Shown: positions 7,069 to 12,468 of the stretch, in pieces
Numbering within the stretch: position 1 is the stretch's first letter
How the letters are laid out: every line of letters starts with the position of its first letter
The notes under the pieces: model-generated
Told to the model about the DNA's origin: nothing
Database searches by the model: none
Seen by the model: the letters and a program-made list of their open reading frames with translations, nothing else
Translations under genes and position numbers: made by a program
NCBI GenBank assembly: GCA_964460655.1
Contig: CAYWSH010000104.1
Location: 1 to 12,508 of the forward strand
DNA: 12,508 nucleotides
Direction of reading: 5' to 3'
Source: CAVUAF01 sp964460655
GTDB taxonomy: Bacteria > Acidobacteriota > Terriglobia > Terriglobales > Acidobacteriaceae

Positions 7069-7553
7069 GGCGCGGCCCGTAACGCGTCGATCACGCGCGT
7101 GGTCAAATCCGGCTTCGGCGTTACATCGCGGGCGCGCCGTTCGAGGCCGATAGTCACGCACAATCGTCGCTGTGCATTGATCAGCGTCGCGTACTCCGCG
7201 ATGTCGATGCGCGCGCCTTGCAGCCATCGCGTCTCGATGTCTTCGGCGATGGCGCCGGCGATGGCGATGCGCTTGATAAGCTCGCGCTCGCCAGTGCTCG
7301 GTTCTTTGCCGAGATCGCTCTCGAGACCAGCGACGAGAGTCCGTGCGGCACGGGCGGCGGCGGTGCGTTGGTCGAGGTCGTCGAGGCTGCGAAGCCGAAC
7401 CTTGCCCGCTCGCGTTCGCGGCGGCTTAGGTTCGCCGTATTCGTCGCGGGTGTCTTCGGGTTGGCGCTCAACCTGCTGCTCGGATTCGCGGCGTTCCTCG
7501 CGCGGTTCGTAGCCGTATCGGCCGGTATCTCGCCCTTCGCGATATCGTTCCAT
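7065..7553 (-). CDS. Phage-type hypothetical protein, first gene of the four-gene module
   Basis: The 162-residue product has an Arg/Glu/Gln-rich, probably disordered N-terminus (residues 1-50) and a helical C-terminal domain (about 52-155) with LDQRTAAARAARTLVAGLES at 60-79, ELIKRIAIAGAIAEDIETRW around 91-110 and NAQRRLCVTIGLERRARDV at about 126-144. Domains of this appearance occur next to terminase genes in alphaproteobacterial prophages and may be small-terminase-like, but no DNA-binding motif is obvious and I do not name it. The ATG at 7553 lacks a clear Shine-Dalgarno; instead a 6-bp-stem hairpin occupies the bases just before it (7554-7571), which may control initiation. The next gene overlaps by four bases. 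Confidence 0.65.
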   Translation of the reverse strand: MERYREGRDTGRYGYEPREERRESEQQVERQPEDTRDEYGEPKPPRTRAGKVRLRSLDDLDQRTAAARAARTLVAGLESDLGKEPSTGERELIKRIAIAGAIAEDIETRWLQGARIDIAEYATLINAQRRLCVTIGLERRARDVTPKPDLTTRVIDALRAAP

Positions 7554-7571
7554 GGCGGCAATAATGCCGCC
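7554..7571 (-). promoter_or_regulatory. Hairpin covering the ribosome-binding region of the phage-type module
   Basis: GGCGGC and GCCGCC arms with a six-base A+T loop (AATAAT on the plus strand) abut the start codon at 7553. The structure occupies exactly the place where a Shine-Dalgarno would lie and could mask or replace it. The pairing is directly visible; the regulatory role is inferred. Confidence 0.4.
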
Positions 7572-7630
7572 GATAGACGCTTTTCGCTACCCACAACCGG
7601 GGGCTGTAACGGGGGTTGCCGGCGCTCCCC

Positions 7631-7678
7631 GGCCCTAAGGCCCTAAAATGTTAGGTGACCGCGGCGGCGGCGGGCACC
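7631..7678. repeat. GGCCCTAA tandem repeat and hairpin downstream of the parvulin gene
   Basis: GGCCCTAA occurs twice in tandem (7631-7646); CCTAA and TTAGG arms flank four bases at 7642-7655; and GGTGACCGC/GCGGGCACC arms with one mismatch form a hairpin at 7654-7678. Read on the minus strand, the last hairpin lies about 75 bp after the parvulin stop and is followed by TAACATTTT, so it may be a weak terminator for that gene. The other repeats may be regulatory for the module starting at 7553. Confidence 0.35.
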
Positions 7679-7752
7679 GCCTTCCGAAGCGTAGTCGCGA
7701 ACGGCTACCTTTTTCGAGCGACGTGTTTTGGCGCGCGCGGAGCAGGGTGACC

Positions 7753-8403
7753 TCACTTGTCGACCAGCGTATACCGGCCGAGTCGGTCGGCCTCGATCAC
7801 CCATCGGCTGGTCTCTGTGCGAAACGCCCGGCGCGCAAACACAGGGTTCCTGCGCTCGCCCTTGTAGCGAAAATAGTAATCGTATTCTGAGTCACTAATC
7901 TTTCGAAACCCGACCACCTCGAATTTACCGGGATCGTCCGTCTCGCCGCCTTTTACAAGTGCGTTCAAGAACTGGTGGCCCGATGGCGGAGACTCACCGA
8001 TGTAGTCTTCGCCACCAACCGCTTTCGTGGTCCCAGCGCGGCGGTCGGTAACCATGATAACATGCCAGCCGAATACGGACTTGATCGGTGTCTTAGTTAT
8101 CTCCCCTTTCTTCAGCGCAAAGGCGGCATCGGAGAACTCCTTGACCATTGTCTCCCTGTAGAAAAAACCGAGATCGCCGCCGTTGCGGTTCTTCGATTGA
8201 TCGATCGACTTCTCCTTTGCCAACTTCGCAAAGTCGGCGCCCTTTTGGAGCTGCGAGATAATATCCCATGCCTCCTTCTCGGTTTTAACCAGGATATGCG
8301 ACGCCCGCACTTCGTCGGCCTCATCCGAGGTCTGCGCATTAGCGCAATGCACAGCGAGTAGGACGAAAGCCGCCGTACCAATAACGCAGGAAAAGCGAAA
8401 CAT
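7753..8403 (-). CDS. Secreted PpiC-type peptidyl-prolyl cis-trans isomerase (parvulin) with extra C-terminal domain
   Basis: The 216-residue protein would catalyse cis-trans isomerisation of X-Pro bonds in exported proteins, in the periplasm or outside the cell. Residues 1-23 are a Sec signal peptide with probable cleavage after ANA; Cys20 follows a His and is not a proper lipobox. The parvulin domain spans about 32-122 and has the signatures RASHILVKT (33-41, His36), GADFAKLAKEKSID (55-68), GGDLGFF (75-81), FSDAAFALKKGEI (90-102) and FGWHVIMV (111-118, His114), so the active site looks intact. Residues 130-216 form a separate, Tyr/Phe-rich segment I do not recognise. The ATG at 8403 was chosen for the signal peptide, with AGGAG ten bases upstream; an extension to 8499 is rejected. 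The gene is more A+T-rich than its neighbours and has its own upstream gap, which suggests separately acquired cargo. Confidence 0.85.
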   Translation of the reverse strand: MFRFSCVIGTAAFVLLAVHCANAQTSDEADEVRASHILVKTEKEAWDIISQLQKGADFAKLAKEKSIDQSKNRNGGDLGFFYRETMVKEFSDAAFALKKGEITKTPIKSVFGWHVIMVTDRRAGTTKAVGGEDYIGESPPSGHQFLNALVKGGETDDPGKFEVVGFRKISDSEYDYYFRYKGERRNPVFARRAFRTETSRWVIEADRLGRYTLVDK

Positions 8404-8439
8404 CTGTCGGGCGCTCCTACAACGCGAAGGATGTACGTA

Positions 8440-8468
8440 ATCTTGCCTAGAAAAGAATACAACTGCAA
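8440..8468 (-). promoter_or_regulatory. Possible sigma-70-type promoter of the parvulin gene
   Basis: On the minus strand TTGCAG and CAAGAT are separated by 17 bases in an A+T-rich patch, 37 bases before the start codon. Each hexamer matches the consensus at only three of six positions, so this is a weak candidate supported mainly by spacing and location. Confidence 0.25.
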
Positions 8469-8485
8469 GTACCATATGCGCGAGA

Positions 8486-8707
8486 TCAATCATCGCCACT
8501 GAACACCCAGTCGAGTTGGTGCATCAGATCGCGCCCGAGGCGTCCATCGTCGTAAAGTTGGATCAGTTTGCGTGCGCGCTCGATCTGGTTGGCGCGGGGG
8601 TCATGGGCGGCTCGCTTCACTTGCGGGTCGTCAAGCCGGTCGAGACCGAACTGCCGCGTCAAACTTCGGCGCCCCGCCCTGTGTACCTTCGACCGCGAAC
8701 GTTCCAT
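8486..8707 (-). CDS. Small hypothetical protein, 73 residues
   Basis: This short, charged protein begins with a very basic segment (MERSRSKVHRAGRRSLTRQF) and continues with a helical part including NQIERARKLIQLYDDGRLGR and an acidic tail ending SGDD. I do not recognise it. The ATG at 8707 has a near-perfect AAGGAG six bases upstream; a GTG at 8722 overlapping the stop of the preceding gene is possible but has no comparable site. It follows the winged-helix gene by 11 bp and very likely belongs to the same transcript as AlpA and the winged-helix protein. Confidence 0.65.
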   Translation of the reverse strand: MERSRSKVHRAGRRSLTRQFGLDRLDDPQVKRAAHDPRANQIERARKLIQLYDDGRLGRDLMHQLDWVFSGDD

Positions 8708-8718
8708 CGAAGTCTCCT

Positions 8719-9381
8719 TCACTCGCCTTGCAGGCCACGCTTAATTTCGCCGGGCGTAAACCCCACACGTTGTAGTGCCCGGTAAGCTTCGTCCGACGCC
8801 GAGCGATAGATTGTTTGGATTTCGCGCCACATGGCTTCGTCCGAACACTTACGCGCGTCGCAGCGCTCAACCACGCCGCGGATGCGTTCGAGTGTGGCGA
8901 TGTAAACATCACCCCCGCGCCCCGCCCGCCCCGCGTCGGGGCGGGGCGCGGTATTATTCTCCGTAGGAGAAGCATTGGGGGGCGTTTTCGACCCTACCCC
9001 CCGGGCGTTTTTGACCCCCCCTATCGACAGCCGATATTCGGACGGCATGCCACGGCGCTGCTTCGTTACGACCAGACGTGTCTGCTCAAGCTCGCGCAGA
9101 GCACGTCGTACGCCGCGACGGTCGCTGATGCCGGTCTCGTCGGCGAGCTTCGCCGTGCCCGGCCACGCACACCACTTGCCGCTCGCGAGCCATCGACCTT
9201 CGCTGCCGCTGCAGAGCGCGAAGTGGTGCAGCGCCAGCGCCACACGCAGCGCACGTTCGCCCAGGGTCGTATCTTGGTAGAGTTGGCGCAGCCATTTCTT
9301 CGACAACGCCCAAAGATCACCCTTCGTGCGAAACCGTGCGCTGCCTACGACGTAAGGTTGTGGGCGCAAAGCGGTTGTCAT
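8719..9381 (-). CDS. Winged-helix (HTH_36-like) replication-initiator-like protein
   Basis: The 220-residue protein has an N-terminal winged-helix region (about residues 35-120) with AWPGTAKLADETGISDRRGV at 72-91 as the helix-turn-helix and a basic wing near 104-117. A Gly/Pro/Arg-rich linker follows (120-158) and then a helical C-terminal part. This layout resembles HTH_36-type proteins and phage initiators such as lambda O: DNA-binding N-terminus, linker and partner-binding C-terminus. It may initiate replication of the excised element. The DNA encoding the linker is full of direct and inverted repeats (8915-9017), again as in lambda O, whose gene contains the origin. It starts 12 bp after the AlpA-like gene. 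A plain transcriptional regulator is the alternative; the initiator role is inferred from architecture and repeats. Confidence 0.7.
   Translation of the reverse strand: MTTALRPQPYVVGSARFRTKGDLWALSKKWLRQLYQDTTLGERALRVALALHHFALCSGSEGRWLASGKWCAWPGTAKLADETGISDRRGVRRALRELEQTRLVVTKQRRGMPSEYRLSIGGVKNARGVGSKTPPNASPTENNTAPRPDAGRAGRGGDVYIATLERIRGVVERCDARKCSDEAMWREIQTIYRSASDEAYRALQRVGFTPGEIKRGLQGE
8915..8951. repeat. 13-bp perfect inverted repeat inside the winged-helix gene
   Basis: CCGCGCCCCGCCC at 8915-8927 and its exact complement at 8939-8951 flank 11 bases. All bases are G or C in the arms, so a cruciform or strong hairpin is possible. It encodes the low-complexity linker, residues about 144-156. 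A second small inverted repeat, TCTCC/GGAGA with a three-base loop, lies at 8958-8970 just after a short A+T run. Confidence 0.8.
8980..9017. repeat. Iteron-like direct repeats, part of a candidate replication origin
   Basis: GGGCGTTTTYGACCC occurs at 8980-8994 and 9003-9017, 15 bases with one difference and a 23-bp period, about two helical turns. Together with the inverted repeats and the A+T run at 8951-8958 it forms a compact cluster between the DNA-binding and C-terminal parts of the winged-helix gene. Two copies are few for an iteron array, so the origin call is a proposal. Confidence 0.5.
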
Positions 9382-9393
9382 TGCTTATACAGC

Positions 9394-9681
9394 CTAGGCG
9401 CGGCGCCTCGCATCGCGTTCAGGTGCAGCCCGCATCGGTTTTGGCAAACGCCACTTCGGCGGCGGCGGCGGCTCTTCGCTACGCGCCTCGGCAGCCGTGC
9501 ACTCGGCGCGCCACGTGAGCCACGCGTCGATATCGCTAGCGAGCGCCGCACGGGCGCGGACACCGAGCTTCACGTAAGGCGGAAATTCGCCGCGATCTAT
9601 TAGTTCCTGCCGCTTGGTCCGGCCGAGTCCTGTAGCCGCACGCAGCGCATCCTCGCCGCGAATGATGCGATTGTCGCCCAT
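9394..9681 (-). CDS. AlpA-family transcriptional regulator / excisionase-like protein
   Basis: The 95-residue protein is a MerR-fold helix-turn-helix protein of the AlpA type, which in P4-like elements activates integrase expression or assists excision. The core shows GEDALRAATGLGRTKRQELI at residues 9-28, the typical FPPYVKLGVRA at 33-43 and SDIDAWL at 49-55. The tail (60-95) is Pro- and Arg-rich. The ATG at 9681 has GGAGG five bases upstream, so the in-frame start at 9702 is not needed. It heads a minus-strand operon with the winged-helix gene (12 bp gap) and the 73-residue gene, and is divergent from the 96-residue gene, so it may control the 178-bp shared promoter region. Confidence 0.82.
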   Translation of the reverse strand: MGDNRIIRGEDALRAATGLGRTKRQELIDRGEFPPYVKLGVRARAALASDIDAWLTWRAECTAAEARSEEPPPPPKWRLPKPMRAAPERDARRRA

Positions 9682-9824
9682 ATGCACCTCCAGCGGCGCC
9701 ACACAGCGTTTGGCGGGCGCCTACGGGTGCATACTGGCGCGTCCTTCATCGGGAAAAACCGGCGGCGAATAGCCGATTCGGCGCCGTCGATTTCTTGCTG
9801 CACGTGCCCTCAGTGTGGCCCGAT

Positions 9825-9840
9825 CTCGCAATGGTGCGAG
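9825..9840. promoter_or_regulatory. Inverted repeat in the divergent promoter region
   Basis: CTCGCA and TGCGAG arms flank four bases, 20 bases before the ATG at 9860, in the 178-bp gap between the AlpA-like gene and the divergent 96-residue gene. It could be an operator for AlpA or another element regulator, or a leader hairpin. Confidence 0.3.
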
Positions 9841-9859
9841 GCGCAAAAGGTGCTGGAAA

Positions 9860-10150
9860 ATGATTCTCAGTAGGTACACCGCCGAGGAAGTGAAGCGGCT
9901 CCTCGATTGCTATATAACCGCGAAAGAGGCGGGCCCAGATGCCCTGCAAACGTTCTACGCCCAGCATGGGCGTGCGCTCGAAAGGATCATGCGCCGCCTC
10001 AAAGCGCGTCACGTCAATCTGCGGCGGCGTTACCGCGATACGCCGTACGAGGATTTCGGCAATCCAGAGTTTCCGAGCGTGCGGATGCTCCAATTTTACA
10101 AATGGCTCGCCGGCGAGGTGTTCGCCAAGCGCACGGTGGAGGCGCGTTAG
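9860..10150 (+). CDS. Hypothetical protein, 96 residues, divergent from AlpA
   Basis: I do not recognise this protein. It looks real: codon third positions favour G/C, the composition is balanced, and GGA lies five bases before the ATG. The sequence is largely helical and basic, with YTAEEVKRLLDCYITAKEAG near the start, a basic helix HGRALERIMRRLKARHVNLR at about 37-56, and an aromatic stretch MLQFYKWLAGEVF at about 77-89. It could bind nucleic acid or a partner protein. Its TAG stop shares bases with the TAA stop of the opposite-strand gene at 10147-10150, so the two genes are convergent and overlap by four bases. A competing minus-strand frame (9746-10093) is less plausible. Confidence 0.58.
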   Translation: MILSRYTAEEVKRLLDCYITAKEAGPDALQTFYAQHGRALERIMRRLKARHVNLRRRYRDTPYEDFGNPEFPSVRMLQFYKWLAGEVFAKRTVEAR

Positions 10151-10560
10151 CTTGTCGAGCGGCGCTGGCGCCCGCCCCGGGCGCGGTAAAGCAACTCTTC
10201 GCTCGATAACTTAGACTGCTTCGATACCTCACGGGCGGCGTCCTCCATGGCGCCGCCCTTCTTTATGCGCTCGCTGCTCGGCTTTGCTTTGGCGCGAATC
10301 TTCTTCGCCAGAGTCTGGACTCGCAAGACGTCCATGACCTCGCGTACCTGCTGGCGAGCCGGGGTCCTCTGGCCTCCGCGTAGCTTGCCAAGCTGTTTGG
10401 AGCGATCGAGAAGCCAACGCACTAAATGCGTCGGCATCGGGAACTCGCTGTGCTCTTGGCTGCCCGCCTTCGCCTCCGCTTCGTAAGCGAGTAACGGCGC
10501 CTCGATCAGGTCGTGTAGATCGACAGGGTTGGGGTTTGCGGTGTTGCTCTTTCTCGCCAT
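10147..10560 (-). CDS. Hypothetical protein coupled to integrase, 137 residues
   Basis: The ATG overlaps the integrase TGA by one base in a TGATG junction, so this protein is probably made by translational coupling with the integrase. The N-terminus has an Asn/Pro-rich start, followed by HDLIEAPLLAYEAEAKAG at about 15-32, the Pro-containing FPMPTHLVRWLLDRSKQLG at about 40-58, and a strongly basic C-terminal half (AKKIRAKAKPSSERIKKGG and a final RGGRQRRSTS). It is likely a small nucleic-acid-associated protein, possibly an accessory factor for recombination or a regulator, but I recognise no family. On the opposite strand a GCGCCCG/CGGGCGC hairpin lies in its 3' end (10168-10184) and may terminate the convergent gene. 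Confidence 0.65.
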   Translation of the reverse strand: MARKSNTANPNPVDLHDLIEAPLLAYEAEAKAGSQEHSEFPMPTHLVRWLLDRSKQLGKLRGGQRTPARQQVREVMDVLRVQTLAKKIRAKAKPSSERIKKGGAMEDAAREVSKQSKLSSEELLYRARGGRQRRSTS

Positions 10561-11816
10561 CAACCGACTGCCTGTCGCAGCGCGACGATGTTGCTGCCTT
10601 CGGCCTTCGGGGCGGTCGTGCAGAACCCCGCCCACGCGTCCATTAGTTTGCGCCGTTTCTCAAGCAAGTCGCCGCGCCGATACGCGCCTTCGACACCCTT
10701 GACGACATGCGCGAGCGCCATCTCCGCGACGAAGTTCGGGAACGTTGTGCGCTCGGCGGCCCAATCTCGGAAACTCGACCGGAAGCCGTGCACAGTTATG
10801 TCGTCACGGCCCATCCGACGCAGGAGCGTCAACATCGCCATGTTCGAGAGCCCCTTCCCTTGCGCCGGGCCAACAAACACGTGCTTGTTTCCTTCCTCTC
10901 TCGGCAATGCACGCAATATTTCAAGCGCCCGGTCGGACAGCGGCACGCGATGCTCGTTGCCTGCCTTCATGCGGCCCGGCGGCACGGTCCACACTTCGCC
11001 GTCGAGATCGATTTCGTCCCAGGTGGCGCCGATCACCTCGCCGGTCCGCGCCGCCGTCAGTATCGTAAACTCCAATGCGCGCGCTGCAATGGCGTCGCGC
11101 CGTTGTAGCGCGGCCAGGAACTGGGGCACTTCAGCCCACGGCAGCGCCTCGTAGTTCTCTGCACGGGCAATCTGCTCACGCGGCGGCAGCACGTTCGCCA
11201 AGTGTCCCTTCCACCGCGCCGGATTGTCGCCCGTGCGATACCCTCGGGCGGTCGCCCAATCGAGTACGTTCTCCATACGACCGCGTAGGCGGGAAGCGGT
11301 TTCTGGTATCGCGTCCCAGAGTCGCTTATTCGGATACTTCGCATGCTGCTGCTCAAGTACCCGTAGCACCTGGCCGGTGTCGACGTCGGCGACGCTGAGC
11401 GCGCCGATTTTGGGGAAGGCGTAATCCCCTAGCGTCGAAAGAAACTGCGCCGCTGCCTTGCGATTCTTCCAACGATTGTTGTTCTGTTCGTCGTACTTCT
11501 CGGCGGCCTGCCTAAACGTGATCTGCTTCGCCGCTTCCAATGCGGCGGCCGCACGCTCGGCGCGACGCGCCTCGATAGGGTCATGGCCGTCGAGCAAAAG
11601 CAGTCGCGCCTTGCGCGCCCGCTCCCTAGCGTCGGCCAGATCCACAGTGTGCAGCGGGCCGAGGCCATGCCAGCGCTCACGCCCGAACCGTTCGAAACGC
11701 AACAACCAACTCTTCACGCCGGTGTCCGTGATCTGCAGGCATAGCCCGGGAATCGTGCCTTCCCGGTACCGACCCGGCGTTTTCAGCTTGGCGATTCGCT
11801 TAACAGTCAGCTTCAT
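10560..11816 (-). CDS. int: P4-type tyrosine site-specific integrase
   Basis: This 418-residue recombinase would integrate and excise the element at tRNA-Ser. It has the DUF4102/arm-DNA-binding N-terminal domain (about 1-90, with PGLCLQITDTGVKSWLLRF at 23-41), a SAM-like core-binding domain (about 100-200) and the C-terminal catalytic domain. The active-site set is complete: Arg257 in TAARTGE, HGFR with His343 and Arg346, His370 in LAHVV, and Tyr379 in GAYRRGD. Length agrees with P4-type integrases. I chose ATG 11816 because GAGG lies six bases upstream and the domain starts immediately; the first possible ATG (11849) lies inside a terminator-like hairpin. The gene is 413 bp from attR and points inward, the usual arrangement. 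It is coupled to the 137-residue gene. Confidence 0.95.
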   Translation of the reverse strand: MKLTVKRIAKLKTPGRYREGTIPGLCLQITDTGVKSWLLRFERFGRERWHGLGPLHTVDLADARERARKARLLLLDGHDPIEARRAERAAAALEAAKQITFRQAAEKYDEQNNNRWKNRKAAAQFLSTLGDYAFPKIGALSVADVDTGQVLRVLEQQHAKYPNKRLWDAIPETASRLRGRMENVLDWATARGYRTGDNPARWKGHLANVLPPREQIARAENYEALPWAEVPQFLAALQRRDAIAARALEFTILTAARTGEVIGATWDEIDLDGEVWTVPPGRMKAGNEHRVPLSDRALEILRALPREEGNKHVFVGPAQGKGLSNMAMLTLLRRMGRDDITVHGFRSSFRDWAAERTTFPNFVAEMALAHVVKGVEGAYRRGDLLEKRRKLMDAWAGFCTTAPKAEGSNIVALRQAVG

Positions 11817-11837
11817 GGTCATCCTCGTACATACGAA

Positions 11838-11862
11838 ACGGCGGCTCACGCAGAGCCGCCGT
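11838..11862 (-). terminator. Hairpin between the coiled-coil gene and integrase
   Basis: Ten-base perfect arms, ACGGCGGCTC and GAGCCGCCGT, enclose five bases. Read on the minus strand it lies 17 bases after the stop of the 57-residue gene and is followed only by TTTCG, so it is a weak intrinsic terminator or an attenuator controlling read-through into the integrase. Confidence 0.5.
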
Positions 11863-11879
11863 CCATGGTCGCGTTGATT

Positions 11880-12053
11880 TCAGTCGGCACGCCGCAGCAA
11901 GGCTTCCAGCTTGCCGAGCGCTTCCAGGCGCCGAAGCGCGCGGTCCGTCTGGCGAAAGTCCGCACGCAGCCGCCGTCGCAGCTCCTCGATCGCTGAGCGT
12001 TGTTGCTCGTTTGTTCTTTCTCGCGCCTTGCCCTTCTTCACAACCGTTCGCAT
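11880..12053 (-). CDS. Small basic coiled-coil protein, 57 residues
   Basis: The protein begins MRTVVKKGKARERTNEQQRS and continues with an Arg/Leu-rich helix from about residue 20 to the end, with leucines spaced about every three to four residues (EELRRRLRADF, ALRRLEALGKLEALLRR). It is a probable coiled-coil, possibly DNA-associated. The ATG at 12053 has AAGGAG about eight bases upstream, better than the in-frame alternative at 12089. It lies 63 bp upstream of the integrase, separated by a hairpin, and is the gene nearest attR. An excisionase or regulator role would fit the position, but there is no domain evidence. Confidence 0.6.
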   Translation of the reverse strand: MRTVVKKGKARERTNEQQRSAIEELRRRLRADFRQTDRALRRLEALGKLEALLRRAD

Positions 12054-12128
12054 CGTTTCTCTCCTTTCAGATGCACCGCCCCCGGCCAAACCCCCGGTTC
12101 GGCTGCCGGGCGGCTCCGGTCATTAAAG

Positions 12129-12138
12129 GCTACAACCG
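12129..12138. repeat. attR-proximal copy of the arm-site-like 10-mer
   Basis: GCTACAACCG here is identical to the sequence at 3439-3448 near attL. It lies about 90 bp inside attR, in the non-coding stretch upstream of the coiled-coil gene, and is continued by GTGGTTGG. A match of 10 bases alone could be chance; the paired location makes it worth noting. Confidence 0.4.
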
Positions 12139-12228
12139 GTGGTTGGTAAAGGAGGAAACTCGGGAATGTCAGGGTTTGTCGCGCTTTTAGCAGCGCTTGG
12201 CGGCTGCTACCGGCGGTCGTGGGGGCGG

Positions 12229-12243
12229 CCTCCCCATCCGCCA
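12229..12243 (+). repeat. attR core (15-bp direct repeat of tRNA-Ser 3' end)
   Basis: CCTCCCCATCCGCCA is identical to the last 15 bases of tRNA-Ser. It is the displaced original 3' end of the tRNA gene and marks the right border of the element; the sequence beyond it is chromosomal. Confidence 0.9.
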
Positions 12244-12268
12244 GCCAATCCGTCGAACATCGACGTGC

Positions 12269-12288
12269 GCTTTCGCGTACGCGAAAGC
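12269..12288 (+). terminator. 20-bp perfect palindrome followed by a T run, possible former tRNA-Ser terminator
   Basis: GCTTTCGCGTACGCGAAAGC is fully self-complementary and is followed eight bases later by a run of six T (12297-12303). It begins 26 bases after the displaced tRNA 3' end, a normal place for a tRNA transcript terminator. The gap before the T run makes a protein-binding site an alternative. Confidence 0.4.
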
Positions 12289-12308
12289 CGGGGATGATTT
12301 TTTGCCGC

Positions 12309-12341
12309 GCGAGGCAGGAGCTTCTTGTCTCCGTGCCTCGC
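12309..12341 (+). terminator. Bulged stem-loop downstream of attR, likely terminator
   Basis: GCGAGGCA pairs with TGCCTCGC, extended inside by GGAG/CTCC across a single bulged G with an eight-base loop. It is followed by TCTTTA. It could have ended transcription from tRNA-Ser before integration, and now insulates the downstream gene from element transcription. Confidence 0.5.
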
Positions 12342-12468
12342 TCTTTATCCGGGCCGGCGACGCGTCGAGCCGGCAGCCGCCGGGGTGAACAACATCGTTG
12401 TTTTGTGGTAATCTGCCCGCTTGCGAAGATGCGCCGTTTGACGCCCCCAATCACGAGGATCGCAGACT

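Larger units (their letters stand above)
3338..12243. mobile_element. Complete tRNA-Ser-integrated genomic element, about 8.9 kb (satellite- or island-type)
   Basis: The element is bounded by 15-bp perfect direct repeats, one in the tRNA-Ser 3' end and one at 12229-12243, and carries a P4-type tyrosine integrase near the right end reading inward. It also has an AlpA-like regulator, a winged-helix initiator-like gene with internal repeats, a four-gene phage-type module, and cargo (parvulin, DUF2971, GrlR-like). It lacks recognisable portal, large terminase, capsid, tail, lysis or conjugation genes, so it cannot be a full prophage or a self-transmissible conjugative element. A phage satellite or a mobilised genomic island is the best fit. 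The borders are well supported; the class is inference. Confidence 0.88.

Noticed and set aside
6337..7512. Plus-strand ORF of 391 residues opposite the phage-type module
   Set aside because: Its composition is typical of antisense shadow in high-GC DNA (Arg, Ser and Ala runs). The minus-strand genes have coupled starts and overlaps instead.
8404..8499. N-terminal extension of the parvulin to 8499
   Set aside because: It would overlap the upstream gene and place the signal peptide inside the protein; the ATG at 8403 gives a normal signal peptide.
8915..9017. Repeat cluster considered as a CRISPR array
   Set aside because: There are only two 15-bp direct repeats with an 8-bp gap and no cas genes. 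The repeats are inside a coding frame.
9746..10093. Minus-strand ORF of 115 residues
   Set aside because: It overlaps the AlpA promoter region and the plus-strand 96-residue gene, which has better codon-position bias and a ribosome site.
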